From Actinomycetes bacterium (lineage in GTDB: Bacteria; Actinomycetota; Actinomycetes; Actinomycetales; Microbacteriaceae): a DNA stretch of 64,000 nt. The translations under genes and the position numbers were made by a program. The first letter of the stretch is position 1, and every line of letters starts with the position of its first letter. The DNA lies in the NCBI GenBank assembly GCA_029779645.1, contig JAKPAC010000027.1:1-64000 (forward strand). The letters are read 5' to 3'. Shown here one piece after another: positions 34,625 through 43,354 of this stretch. Below the pieces are notes generated by a model. The model searched no databases and was not told the DNA's origin. It saw only the letters and a program-made list of their open reading frames with translations.

Positions 34625-36655
34625 ATGACGCCACACTCACCTCCTTCCGCCGCGCCCGCGCCCGCCCGCACGCCCGCGCCGGGCGCCGCGCCCCGCACGG
34701 GCGGCGCAGCCCGCTTCGGCGGGCTCGACGGCCTGCGCGCGGTCGCGGTCATCCTCGTGATGATCTACCACCTCTTCCCGCCGGCGTTCGCGGGCGGCTT
34801 CATCGGCGTCGATGTCTTCTTCGTGATCAGCGGCTTCCTGATCACCTCCCTGCTGCTGCGCGAGCGCGCCGCCACCGGCCGCATCAGCCTGCTCGGCTTC
34901 TGGCAGCGCCGAGCGCGACGCCTGCTCCCCGCCGTGATCGTGATGATCGCCGTCTCGGCCACGGCCGCGTGGCTCATCGGCGGCGACGTGCTCGTGGGCA
35001 TCGGCCGCCAGGCCCTCGGAGCCCTGACCTTCACCTACAACTGGGTCTCGATCGGCGCCGGCTCGAGCTACTTCTCGGCCGACACCCCGGAGCTGTTCCG
35101 CAACCTGTGGTCGCTCGGCATCGAGGAGCAGTTCTACCTGCTCTGGCCGCTCCTGTTCCTGCTGCTCATGCTCGTGCGCGCCCGCTGGGTGCGGATCGCC
35201 GCGGTGGTGCTCGCGGCGCTCGCCTCCGCGGCCTGGATGGCGGCCCTCGTCGGCGACGGCGGCGACCCGACCCGCGCGTACTTCGGCACCGACGCGCACG
35301 CCTTCGGCCTGCTCGGCGGCGTGGCCCTCGCGTTCGTGTGGCAGGCGATACCCGCCACGCCGCCGGCATGGATGCTCCGCCCCGCCGTCCGCGTCGCCGT
35401 CACCGCGACGGGGGGCCTCGCCATCGCGGCGCTGCTCGCGCTCGCGCAGGTGCCGGCGACCACGACGACGGCGACATTCCCCGGCGCGCTGGCGGCGGCA
35501 TCCCTGCTCTCGCTCGTCGTGATCGTGGCCGGCATCTGGCCCGGCGCACCGTTCGGGGGCGTGCTCGACACGCCCCCGCTGCGGTTCATCGGCGAGCGCT
35601 CGTACGGGCTGTACCTGTGGCACTGGCCGCTGGTCGTGCTGCTGACGGTGTGGACCACCGGGCTCTCGCCCGCTGTGCGCGTGCCGATCTGGGTCGGCGT
35701 CGCGACCCTCGTGCTCACCTTCGCCGCCGCGGAGGTCTCGTACCGCCTGATCGAGACGCCGATCCGCACGCTCGGCTTCCGCGGCAGCTTCCGCCGCTGG
35801 GGGCATCGCATCGTCGAGTCGGCCGCCACGCGCTGGGCCACGCTCGGCGCCGCCGCCGTGTTCGTCCTCCTCATCGTCGGCGCCGGCTCGGCCGTCGTGT
35901 CGGCCCCCGCGCAGACCTCCGCCCAGGACGTGGTCCAGGCGGGGATCGACGCGCTCGCCGAGGCCGAGACCGAGACCGACGCCGGACCGGGACCCACGAC
36001 GGACCCCGAAGCGGGCGCCGAGGCCGCGCCCTCCCCCGCGCCGTCCACCCCCAGCGCCCCCATGATCGATCTCGCGCCGATCGCCCCGCCCCGGATCGTC
36101 CCCGGCGACGAGATCACGGCGATCGGCGACTCGGTCATGCTGGCCGCCGCGCCCGCGCTCATGCAGCACTACCCGGGCATCCAGATCGACGCCGCGGTCT
36201 CGCGCTCCATGTGGGCGGGCCCCGGCATCGTGCAGGCCCTCGCCGACGCCGGGCAGCTCCGACCGTTCGTGATCGTGGCGCTCGGCACGAACGGCGCCAT
36301 CGACCCGGGCCCCCTTGCGGAGGTGCGCGCCATCGCCGGGCCCGACCGTCAGGTGATCCTGGTGAACGCATTCGCCCCGCGCAGCTGGATCGAGGGCGTG
36401 AACAGCGATCTCGACGCCTTCGCCGCGCAGCACCCGCACACCCGCGTCGCGGACTGGTCGGCCGCCATCGGCGCGCAGCCGCAGCTGCTCGCCGGCGACC
36501 AGATCCACCCGGGCTCGGGCGGCGGCGAGGTCTACGCGCAGACCGTCGGCGCCCAGCTCGTGCTCGCCGAGGCGGAGCGCGTCGAGGAGGCGAGCAGGCC
36601 CCGCGAGGGCGCCTACATCCTCGAGCGGGAGCTCACCTTCGCCCGACCGCAATAA
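34625..36655 (+). CDS. Acyltransferase 3 (OafA/YrhL type) with C-terminal SGNH-like domain
   Basis: 676 residues. After a Pro/Ala-rich start comes the acyltransferase-3 domain (~25-400): GLDGLRAVAVILVMIYH with the active-site histidine, GVDVFFVISGFLITSLL, FWQRRARRLLPA, and NLWSLGIEEQFYLLWPL, within about ten membrane helices. A linker rich in Glu, Pro and Ala leads to an extracytoplasmic domain with GDSVMLAAAPAL (SGNH block I), GTNGAI (block III-like) and DQIHPGSGGG (block V). It probably O-acetylates a wall polymer or exported glycan. No glycan gene cluster surrounds it. Confidence 0.92.
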   Translation: MTPHSPPSAAPAPARTPAPGAAPRTGGAARFGGLDGLRAVAVILVMIYHLFPPAFAGGFIGVDVFFVISGFLITSLLLRERAATGRISLLGFWQRRARRLLPAVIVMIAVSATAAWLIGGDVLVGIGRQALGALTFTYNWVSIGAGSSYFSADTPELFRNLWSLGIEEQFYLLWPLLFLLLMLVRARWVRIAAVVLAALASAAWMAALVGDGGDPTRAYFGTDAHAFGLLGGVALAFVWQAIPATPPAWMLRPAVRVAVTATGGLAIAALLALAQVPATTTTATFPGALAAASLLSLVVIVAGIWPGAPFGGVLDTPPLRFIGERSYGLYLWHWPLVVLLTVWTTGLSPAVRVPIWVGVATLVLTFAAAEVSYRLIETPIRTLGFRGSFRRWGHRIVESAATRWATLGAAAVFVLLIVGAGSAVVSAPAQTSAQDVVQAGIDALAEAETETDAGPGPTTDPEAGAEAAPSPAPSTPSAPMIDLAPIAPPRIVPGDEITAIGDSVMLAAAPALMQHYPGIQIDAAVSRSMWAGPGIVQALADAGQLRPFVIVALGTNGAIDPGPLAEVRAIAGPDRQVILVNAFAPRSWIEGVNSDLDAFAAQHPHTRVADWSAAIGAQPQLLAGDQIHPGSGGGEVYAQTVGAQLVLAEAERVEEASRPREGAYILERELTFARPQ

Positions 36656-36679
36656 CCCGCGCGAGCGCGCCGCGACGGA

Positions 36680-37750
36680 TCAGTACGCCAGGACCAGGGC
36701 GACCTCGCGCTCGGTCGCGACGAAGCCCATGCCGCTGTAGAGCGTGTGCGCCCCGGTCGGGCTCGCGGTGTCGACATCCAGGATGGCCCGCTCGAGCCCC
36801 TCGGCGGCCGCGCCCCGCAGCAGCGCCGCGATCACCGCCGGGGCGAGCTTCTGCCCGCGCCGGTGCCGCGCGACGCCGATGAGGTCGATGTACGCGCTCG
36901 AGAAGCCCTGCAGCGCCCAGTCGTCGCGGTTGACGGAGGCGAGCGCGAACGCCACGACGCGCTGCCCGCCTGGGCCCGCGTCGTCGGCGCCCGGGGCCGC
37001 CTCGACCGCGAGCCATGACAACTCCGGGCGAAACACCTCGCCTCCGACGAACTTCGCCCAGCTCTCGGGAGCGCTCGGCTGGCTTCCCCAGTGGTCGCGA
37101 AACGCGTCGTTGCGGGCCAGCCGGGTCGCCTCGGCGAACGCCGGCGTGAAGCGGATCAGCGAGACGTCCGTCGGCAGCTCGATCTGCGGAATCGGCAGCG
37201 CGAGGTCACGCTCCATCGTGGTGAAGTACCGCTCGATCGACAGCCCGGCGCGCAGGCCCAGCGAGATGGCGGCGGCGTTCGACTCCTCGGCGTACATGAT
37301 CACCCAGCCGGGCAGCGTGCGCTCCGACGCGGCGAGGTGCTGCTGGGCGCGCGCGAGCGACCAGGCCATGAGCTGACGCCCGATGCCGCGGCCCCGCCAT
37401 GCGGGGTGCACGCAGCCCGCCGCGTAGGCCTGCACGCGCGAATCGACGACGGCCGATCGCGTCGCCCGCCCGGAGGCCACGAGCGTCCCGTCCGGGGCGA
37501 ACCCCAGCAGCGTGTCGGCGGCGGGGTCGATGTGCGAGACCTCGAACGGGTGGCGGAGCTCCTCGCGGGGTGTGCTCCAGCTCGGATGATCGGCGGCCTC
37601 GACCGCGACGGTCAGCAGCGCGATGGCATCGAGATCGTCGACGGTGGCCGCTCGCCAGCGCGCGACCTCGCCGTGCACGGGCACGGGAGCGACCGCCGGC
37701 GCGCTCACGCGCTCCGAGAGTGGACGCGGCTGGCTCGCCTGGTGCTGCAT
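36680..37750 (-). CDS. Two-domain GNAT acetyltransferase
   Basis: 356 residues with two GNAT folds. The first has the acetyl-CoA loop VHPAWRGRGIGRQLM (~113-127); the second has GVARHRRGQKLAPAVIAALL and the strand-helix AILDVDTASPTGAHTLYSGMGFV. The tandem layout resembles MshD (mycothiol synthase) and related actinobacterial enzymes, but the key identity is not certain. ATG 37750 lies 6 nt after TAGACT, so it is probably leaderless. Confidence 0.85.
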   Translation of the reverse strand: MQHQASQPRPLSERVSAPAVAPVPVHGEVARWRAATVDDLDAIALLTVAVEAADHPSWSTPREELRHPFEVSHIDPAADTLLGFAPDGTLVASGRATRSAVVDSRVQAYAAGCVHPAWRGRGIGRQLMAWSLARAQQHLAASERTLPGWVIMYAEESNAAAISLGLRAGLSIERYFTTMERDLALPIPQIELPTDVSLIRFTPAFAEATRLARNDAFRDHWGSQPSAPESWAKFVGGEVFRPELSWLAVEAAPGADDAGPGGQRVVAFALASVNRDDWALQGFSSAYIDLIGVARHRRGQKLAPAVIAALLRGAAAEGLERAILDVDTASPTGAHTLYSGMGFVATEREVALVLAY

Positions 37751-37756
37751 GTTCGG

Positions 37757-37762
37757 AGTCTA
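37757..37762 (-). promoter_or_regulatory. -10 box of the GNAT gene (leaderless)
   Basis: TAGACT on the minus strand, 6 nt before ATG 37750, the same hexamer as the groES -10. Confidence 0.5.
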
Positions 37763-37780
37763 CGCCCGCAGCGCAACGAC

Positions 37781-37816
37781 GCGAAGGCCCGCCCCCATAT
37801 GGGGACGGGCCTTCGC
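37781..37816 (-). terminator. Terminator of the alpha operon (after rplQ)
   Basis: GCGAAGGCCCG/CGGGCCTTCGC, an 11-bp stem with an inner CCCC-ATAT-GGGG, 18 nt after the rplQ stop. Confidence 0.85.
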
Positions 37817-37833
37817 GAACGAGAGCGCTGCGC

Positions 37834-38343
37834 CTACTTCGCGTCTTCCTCGGCGGCGACCGCTTCGGTCGACTCCTCGACGGTCTCGACGGCCTCAGCG
37901 GCGTCCTCGGTGACGACCTCCTCGGCCACGACCTCCTCGGCGGGCGCAGCGGCGGCGACCTTCTTGTTCGAGGGCTTCTTCACGACGGGCTCGAGGACGA
38001 GCTCGATGACCGCCATGGGCGCGTTGTCGCCCTTGCGGTTGCCGATCTTCGTGATGCGGGTGTAGCCGCCCTCACGGTCGGCGACCAGCGGCGCGATCTC
38101 GGTGAAGAGCACGTGCGCAACTTCCTTGTCGCCGATGACCGACAGCACGCGACGGCGTGCGTGCAGGTCGCCGCGCTTGCCGAAGGTGACGAGGCGCTCG
38201 GCGAACGGACGCAGGCGCTTCGCCTTCGTCTCGGTCGTCGTGATGCTCTTGTGCGTGAAGAGCGCTGCTGCGAGGTTCGCGAGCATCAGGCGCTCGTGAG
38301 CGGGACCGCCGCCGAGGCGGGGACCCTTCGTGGGCTTAGCCAT
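37834..38343 (-). CDS. rplQ: 50S ribosomal protein L17
   Basis: 169 residues. [33 protein letters not shown] start, [16 protein letters not shown] and the central [18 protein letters not shown] are typical. The last ~45 residues are an acidic Ala/Val/Glu extension beyond the usual ~120-residue core. Last gene of the alpha operon. Confidence 0.97.
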   Translation of the reverse strand: MAKPTKGPRLGGGPAHERLMLANLAAALFTHKSITTTETKAKRLRPFAERLVTFGKRGDLHARRRVLSVIGDKEVAHVLFTEIAPLVADREGGYTRITKIGNRKGDNAPMAVIELVLEPVVKKPSNKKVAAAAPAEEVVAEEVVTEDAAEAVETVEESTEAVAAEEDAK

Positions 38344-38387
38344 TATCCAATGTCTCCAGAATCAAAATGTGGTTGCGGGCGCGAGGC

Positions 38388-39377
38388 TCAGACGGTCTCG
38401 TCGTCGAAGCCGCCGTAGAAGTGTGCGCCGTCGAACCCGGGAACCGAGTCCTTGAGCGACAGGCCGAGCGAGGTGAGCTTGTCGCGCACCTCGTCGACCG
38501 ACTTCTGGCCGAAGTTGCGGATGTTCATCAGCTGGGTCTCCGAGAGCGCAACGAGCTCGCTGACCGAGTTGATGCCCTCGCGCTTGAGGCAGTTGTAGGA
38601 ACGAACCGAGAGGTCGAGGTCTTCGATCGGCATCGAGAGCTCGCTCGCGAGGACCTGCTCGACCGGCGCGGGGCCGATCTCGATGCCCTCAGCCTCGACG
38701 TTGAGCTCGCGCGCGAGACCGAACAGCTCGACCAGCGTGCGACCGGCCGAAGCCACCGCGTCGCGGGGCTCGATCGACGGCTTGGTCTCGACATCCAGCA
38801 CCAGCTTGTCGAAGTCGGTGCGCTCGCCGGCGCGGGTGGCGTCGACGCGGTAGCTGACCTTGAGCACGGGTGAGTAGATCGAGTCGATCGGAATCTGACC
38901 GGCCTCGGCGTACTCGTTGCGGTTCTGCGTCGCCGAGACGTAGCCGCGGCCACGCTCGATCGTCAGCTCGAGCTCGAACTTCGAGCCCTCGCTGAGCTTG
39001 GCGATGACCAGCTCGGGGTTGTGCACCTCGACACCGGCCGGAGCCGAGATGTCGGCCGCGGTCACGTCGCCGCCGCCCGTCTTGCGAAGGTACGCGGTGA
39101 TCGGCTCGTCGTGCTCGCTCGAGACGACGAGCTCCTTGATGTTCAGGATGATCTCGGTGACGTCTTCGCGCACGCCGGGGATCGTGCTGAACTCGTGGAG
39201 CACGCCATCGATGCGGATGCTGGTGACGGCCGCGCCGGGGATCGACGAGAGCAGGCTCCGACGAAGGGCGTTGCCGATGGTGTAGCCGAAGCCGGGCTCG
39301 AGCGGCTCGATGATGAAGCGGCTGCGGAACTCGGAGATCTTTTCCTCAGTGAGCGTGGGACGGTGTGCAATCAGCAC
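38388..39377 (-). CDS. rpoA: DNA-directed RNA polymerase alpha subunit
   Basis: 329 residues from GTG 39377, with GAAAGGA eight nucleotides ahead. The N-terminal dimerisation domain ([25 protein letters not shown]) is followed by a C-terminal domain with the helix-hairpin-helix [35 protein letters not shown]. No rpsD precedes it; the upstream neighbour is rpsK, separated by 139 bp with a strong hairpin. Confidence 0.98.
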   Translation of the reverse strand: MLIAHRPTLTEEKISEFRSRFIIEPLEPGFGYTIGNALRRSLLSSIPGAAVTSIRIDGVLHEFSTIPGVREDVTEIILNIKELVVSSEHDEPITAYLRKTGGGDVTAADISAPAGVEVHNPELVIAKLSEGSKFELELTIERGRGYVSATQNRNEYAEAGQIPIDSIYSPVLKVSYRVDATRAGERTDFDKLVLDVETKPSIEPRDAVASAGRTLVELFGLARELNVEAEGIEIGPAPVEQVLASELSMPIEDLDLSVRSYNCLKREGINSVSELVALSETQLMNIRNFGQKSVDEVRDKLTSLGLSLKDSVPGFDGAHFYGGFDDETV

Positions 39378-39482
39378 TCTGTGTTCCTTTCGATCAAGTG
39401 CCCGCTATATGACACTTGCGTGGGTGAGGTGTTGAAGTGTTCTCGGGCGGATGCCGCGGCGCGGGCATCCACGAAGCGTGAA

Positions 39483-39509
39483 GGTTGGGGGCGCCGAGCG
39501 CCCCCAACC
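39483..39509 (-). terminator. Hairpin between rpsK and rpoA
   Basis: Perfect 12-bp stem GGTTGGGGGCGC/GCGCCCCCAACC with a 3-nt loop, 7 nt after the rpsK stop. It may reduce read-through into rpoA or protect the upstream mRNA end. Confidence 0.75.
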
Positions 39510-39516
39510 AAGAGCG

Positions 39517-39915
39517 TCAGACGCGGCGACGCTTGGGCGGGCGGCAGCCGTTGTGCGCCTGGGGCGTCACATCGTTGATCGAGCCCACCTCGAGGCCAGC
39601 GGCCTGCAGCGAACGGATTGCGGTCTCGCGGCCCGATCCGGGCCCCTTGACGAACACGTCAACCTTCTTCACACCGTGCTCCTGCGCCTGGCGAGCGGCC
39701 GACTCGGCCGCCATGCCTGCGGCGTACGGCGTCGACTTGCGCGAGCCCTTGAAGCCCACGCCACCGGACGACGCCCAGCTGATGACGGCGCCGGTGGGGT
39801 CGGTGATCGAAACGATGGTGTTGTTGAACGTCGACTTGATGTGGGCCTGGCCCAGCGCGATGTTCTTCTTCTCTTTGCGACGCGGCTTGCGCGCGGCGGT
39901 CTTGGGTGCAGCCAT
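39517..39915 (-). CDS. rpsK: 30S ribosomal protein S11
   Basis: 132 residues. The conserved [25 protein letters not shown], the [25 protein letters not shown] block and the C-terminal [19 protein letters not shown] are all present. The N-terminus is basic ([13 protein letters not shown]). Alpha operon, between rpsM and rpoA. Confidence 0.98.
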   Translation of the reverse strand: MAAPKTAARKPRRKEKKNIALGQAHIKSTFNNTIVSITDPTGAVISWASSGGVGFKGSRKSTPYAAGMAAESAARQAQEHGVKKVDVFVKGPGSGRETAIRSLQAAGLEVGSINDVTPQAHNGCRPPKRRRV

Positions 39916-39952
39916 GAAAGGTTCTCCTGAATCCTGAAGCGCAGGCGGAGGC

Positions 39953-40327
39953 CTAGCGCGCCTTCTTCTTGCCGGCGACGGTGCGCTTGGGGCCCTTGCG
40001 GGTGCGCGCGTTCGTCTTGGTGCGCTGACCGCGCACGGGGAGGCCGCGACGGTGGCGGATGCCCTCGTACGAGCCGATCTCTACCTTGCGGCGGATGTCA
40101 GCGGCGACCTCGCGGCGGAGGTCGCCCTCAACCTTGTAGCCGTTCTCGATGGCGTCACGGAGTGCGACGAGCTGGTCGTCGGTGAGGTCCTTGACCCGGA
40201 TGTCGGGGCTGATTTCGGTGGCCGCGAGAACCTCGTTCGAACGAGTGCGGCCAATTCCGTAGATGTACGTCAGTGCGATCACCACGCGCTTGTCGCGCGG
40301 GATGTCGACGCCGGCGAGACGTGCCAT
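39953..40327 (-). CDS. rpsM: 30S ribosomal protein S13
   Basis: 124 residues. [21 protein letters not shown] is the standard start, so ATG 40327 is chosen over the longer upstream frame. [29 protein letters not shown] is the conserved basic C-terminus. Alpha operon. Confidence 0.98.
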   Translation of the reverse strand: MARLAGVDIPRDKRVVIALTYIYGIGRTRSNEVLAATEISPDIRVKDLTDDQLVALRDAIENGYKVEGDLRREVAADIRRKVEIGSYEGIRHRRGLPVRGQRTKTNARTRKGPKRTVAGKKKAR

Positions 40328-40520
40328 ATCGGCTTCTCCTGGGAGTCTGTGGAGGTATGGAGCAGCATCGGTGCCCGGGCCTCCACCCGGGGTGTCACCC
40401 GGCCGCCAGTCGCGACCGGGATGTGATGTGCCTTTTTCTGTGTGTGATTGTGTTGCTGACGAATCGGGATGCCGAGGCATCCCTCATCTGTTCTCCGCGC
40501 CCCGAGGGCGGGAAGCCTTG

Positions 40521-40637
40521 CTAGCCCTGGCGCTGCTTGTGGCGCGGGTTGCTCTTGCAGATGACCATGACGTTTCCGTGGCGACGGATGACGCGGCAGT
40601 GGTCGCAGATGGGCTTGACGCTGGGGTTGACCTTCAT
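40521..40637 (-). CDS. rpmJ: 50S ribosomal protein L36
   Basis: 38 residues: [19 protein letters not shown] at the start and a C-terminal half with [13 protein letters not shown]. The C-x2-C, C and H residues form the zinc ribbon, so this is the zinc-binding form. It lies between infA and rpsM with gaps of about 100 and 190 bp that hold no other gene. Confidence 0.97.
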   Translation of the reverse strand: MKVNPSVKPICDHCRVIRRHGNVMVICKSNPRHKQRQG

Positions 40638-40737
40638 GTTGTCCTTTTTCGCTGTCTTCGTACTGCCCGCGCGCGCGTGACAGGGCGTCACACGGCCCGG
40701 CAGCCGTTACTTCTCGGCCGGGGCGATCCTGCTGGGG

Positions 40738-40959
40738 TCAGCGGTAGCGGTAGACGATGCGCCCGCGGGTGAGGTCGTAGGGGCTGAGCTCCACGACCAC
40801 GCGGTCCTCGGGGATGATGCGGATGTAGTTCTGCCGCATCTTGCCCGAGATCGTTGCGAGCACCTTGTGACCGTTGCTCAGCTCAACGCGGAACATCGCG
40901 TTGGGCAGGGCTTCGGTGATTGTGCCCTCGATCTCGATGACACCGTCTTTCTTCGCCAT
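40738..40959 (-). CDS. infA: Translation initiation factor IF-1
   Basis: 73 residues, the full length. [41 protein letters not shown] and [16 protein letters not shown] are the OB-fold blocks. ATG 40959 is chosen because the upstream frame is unlike IF-1. It opens the alpha operon. Confidence 0.98.
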   Translation of the reverse strand: MAKKDGVIEIEGTITEALPNAMFRVELSNGHKVLATISGKMRQNYIRIIPEDRVVVELSPYDLTRGRIVYRYR

Positions 40960-40981
40960 ACACTCACTGTCGCTAGATTCA

Positions 40982-40997
40982 CAGACCGGCCGGTCTG
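40982..40997 (-). promoter_or_regulatory. 16-bp perfect palindrome in the infA leader
   Basis: CAGACCGG/CCGGTCTG without spacer, 22 nt before the infA start codon. Possible protein-binding site or RNA stem; no partner is known. Confidence 0.45.
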
Positions 40998-41066
40998 CGT
41001 GGATGGGGTGATGTTGGTGCCGCCGAGGTCCGACACGCGGAACTCGGCACAACGCACCAAGAATTT

Positions 41067-41095
41067 ATATTAGGTGATAATGGGGCGCCCCGCAA
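41067..41095 (-). promoter_or_regulatory. infA/alpha operon promoter
   Basis: On the minus strand TTGCGG (41090-41095), 17 bp, TAATAT (41067-41072) in an AT-rich patch, giving a leader of about 100 nt. Confidence 0.75.
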
Positions 41096-41126
41096 ACCGC
41101 CGTGGCGGCCCCGAGCGGCCCGATCG

Positions 41127-41816
41127 TCATCCGCCGAAGCGCTCGGTGAAGTAGTCGGTGGATGCCGCGATCTCGTTCAGCGGCGTGTACTCGCCGTTGA
41201 TCGTGACGGTCGGCGTGCCCGTGCGACCCGTCGCGGGGTCGGCGGGAAGCTTCTTCGTCATCGCCGTGACGAACTTCTCGTAGCGCACCTCGCTGACGCA
41301 TTCGCCGATGTCGCCCGCGCCCGCCGACGCGGCGATCTCGAGGATCTGCTCGTCGCTGAGCCCGTCGCTGACCTCGGCCGGCTGCTGCGCGAACATGCCC
41401 CGCAGGAACGGCATCGTCGCGTCCGGCGACGTCTCGGCGACGCAGTACATGGCGTTCGCCGAGCGGGTCGAGAACTTCGTGCCGTTCGAGAGGCGATCGA
41501 GGATCGCGATGGGGTGCACCTCGAGGGTGATCTTGTTCGCGCTCGCGAGCTCGTCCAGGCTCTCGCCGAACGTCTGCTCGAACGCGTTGCAGGCGGGACA
41601 CATGAAGTCGACGTAGGTGGCCACGACGTCCTGGCCCGAGCCGAACGAGATCGCGCCCGTCTCGGCATCGACCATCTGCGAGTCCGGCGGCGTGCCCGGG
41701 CTCGTCGCCTGCGTGTTGCCGACCACGACGATCGCCGTCACGATCGCGACGACCGCGATCACCGCGGCGGTGACCCAAATCGCAAACCAGTTGGTGGTGC
41801 GTCCTGCAGCAGCCAT
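41127..41816 (-). CDS. DsbA-family thiol oxidoreductase-like membrane protein
   Basis: 229 residues. An N-terminal membrane helix (~10-32, FAIWVTAAVIAVVAIVTAIVVV) anchors a thioredoxin-fold domain with the CPAC site at C73-C76 (DFMCPACNAF). The cis-proline region reads GTPTVTINGEY. It probably works outside the membrane in disulfide formation. ATG 41816 has GGAAGGCG ahead. It stands alone between infA and map. Confidence 0.88.
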   Translation of the reverse strand: MAAAGRTTNWFAIWVTAAVIAVVAIVTAIVVVGNTQATSPGTPPDSQMVDAETGAISFGSGQDVVATYVDFMCPACNAFEQTFGESLDELASANKITLEVHPIAILDRLSNGTKFSTRSANAMYCVAETSPDATMPFLRGMFAQQPAEVSDGLSDEQILEIAASAGAGDIGECVSEVRYEKFVTAMTKKLPADPATGRTGTPTVTINGEYTPLNEIAASTDYFTERFGG

Positions 41817-41918
41817 GTTCGCCTTCCGTTCAAGCTCTCGAGCGCCTGGGCGGCGAGCCCAGGGCCAATGTCTGTGGGTGGCCGGCAACCGGGCCGCCGG
41901 CCCCGCCCGCCGCCGGCG

Positions 41919-42749
41919 TCAGGGGATCGGCACCGGCACCACGCCGAACGGCGCGAGGCCCTCGGCCCCGCCGTCCACGGCGGTCAGCACCCAGATGCCA
42001 CCATCATGCACGGCGACGCTGTGTTCCCAGTGGGAACCCGAGCCGCCGTCGACGGTCGTGACCGTCCAGTCATCGTCCTCGACGAAGGTCGCCTGATCGC
42101 CGGTGACGACCATGGGCTCGATCGCGACGACGAGGCCGGGACGCACGTCCGCGCCCCGCTCGCCGGTGGCGTAGTTGAACACCGTCGGGGGCTCGTGCAT
42201 CCGCCGCCCGATGCCGTGCCCGACGTAGTCGCGCAGGATGCCGTAGGGCCCCTGCGCCTCGATGTGCGCCTGGATCGCCGCGCCCACCTCGCCGAGGTGG
42301 CTGGCGGTGGCCAGCCGGGCGATGCCCGCCCACAGCGAGCCGCGGGTGACCTCCGAGAGGCGCGCCCGCTCGGCGACGAGCTCCGGCCGCGAGGCATCCG
42401 GGATCACGACGGTGATCGCGCTGTCGCCGTTCCAGCCCTCGAACTGCGCGCCCGCGTCGATCGAAACGATGTCGCCGGGCACGAGCACGCGCTCCCCCGG
42501 GATGCCGTGCACGACCTGCTCGTTCACCGACGCGCACACGGTGTGGTGGTAGCCCTTGACCAGCTTGAAGTTGGGCTCGGCGCCGGCGGCGCGGATCACG
42601 CGCTCGGCCGCGGCATCGAGCTCGCCCGTGGTGACGCCGGGCGCGATCATGGCCCGGACGGCCGCGAGGGCGTCGGCGGTGATCAGCCCGGGGGCGATCA
42701 GCGCACGCAGCTGGGCGGGCGTCTTGTAGATGGAGCGGCGGAAGACCAT
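41919..42749 (-). CDS. map: Methionine aminopeptidase (type I)
   Basis: 276 residues. YHHTVCASVNEQVVHGIP, SIDAGAQFEGWNGDSA (two metal aspartates), GHGIGRRMHEPP (metal His), AIEPM (metal Glu) and the final SHWEHSVAV (metal Glu) are in order. It removes initiator methionine. It lies 2 nt after adk in the secY-adk-map group. Confidence 0.96.
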   Translation of the reverse strand: MVFRRSIYKTPAQLRALIAPGLITADALAAVRAMIAPGVTTGELDAAAERVIRAAGAEPNFKLVKGYHHTVCASVNEQVVHGIPGERVLVPGDIVSIDAGAQFEGWNGDSAITVVIPDASRPELVAERARLSEVTRGSLWAGIARLATASHLGEVGAAIQAHIEAQGPYGILRDYVGHGIGRRMHEPPTVFNYATGERGADVRPGLVVAIEPMVVTGDQATFVEDDDWTVTTVDGGSGSHWEHSVAVHDGGIWVLTAVDGGAEGLAPFGVVPVPIP

Positions 42750-42751
42750 CG

Positions 42752-43354
42752 TCAGCGGGTGACGGCGAGCGTGATGCCGCGTGCCGCGAGGGCGTCGGCG
42801 ATGCGCGCGCTGATCTCGTCGAGCGAGCCGACGCCGTCGATGGTGTCGACGATGCCGCGCTCGCCATAGATCGAGAGGATCGGCGCGGTCTCGCGCTCGT
42901 AGATGCCGAGGCGGTGCGCGATCGCCTCCTCGGTGTCATCGGCGCGGCCCTGCTCGGTGGCGCGCAGCGCCAGACGCGCGATGCTCTCGGCGCGCGGCAC
43001 GCTGAGCTCGATCACGGCGTCGAGGCTCGCGCCCTGCTCGGCGAGGATCTCGTCGAGGTGGCCGACCTGGGCCGTGTTGCGCGGGTACCCGTCGAGGAGG
43101 AAGCCGACTGCCGCGTCATCCTGCGCCACGCGGTCGCGCACGAGCGCGCTCGTGAGCTCGTCGGGCACGAGGTTGCCGGCCTCGACGATCGCCTTGACCT
43201 GCTGGCCCAGCTCGGTGCCCTGCGAGATGTTCGCGCGGAAGACGTCGCCGGTCGAGATGGTCGGGATGCCGAGGGCCTCGGCGATGCGGGCGCCCTGGGT
43301 GCCCTTGCCGGAGCCCTGCGGGCCGACGATGAGGAGGCGTGCGGTCTGGGTCAT
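42752..43354 (-). CDS. adk: Adenylate kinase
   Basis: 200 residues, the short form without the zinc LID insert. P-loop GPQGSGKGT lies at 11-19, STGDVFRANI and FLLDGYPRNTAQ bind AMP. The ATG overlaps the secY stop (ATGA), so the long upstream frame is secY shadow. Confidence 0.96.
   Translation of the reverse strand: MTQTARLLIVGPQGSGKGTQGARIAEALGIPTISTGDVFRANISQGTELGQQVKAIVEAGNLVPDELTSALVRDRVAQDDAAVGFLLDGYPRNTAQVGHLDEILAEQGASLDAVIELSVPRAESIARLALRATEQGRADDTEEAIAHRLGIYERETAPILSIYGERGIVDTIDGVGSLDEISARIADALAARGITLAVTR

Noticed and set aside
34637..36652. 671-codon minus-strand frame antisense to the acyltransferase
   Set aside because: Repetitive Arg/Glu/His/Asp composition without motifs; the plus strand encodes a full acyltransferase.
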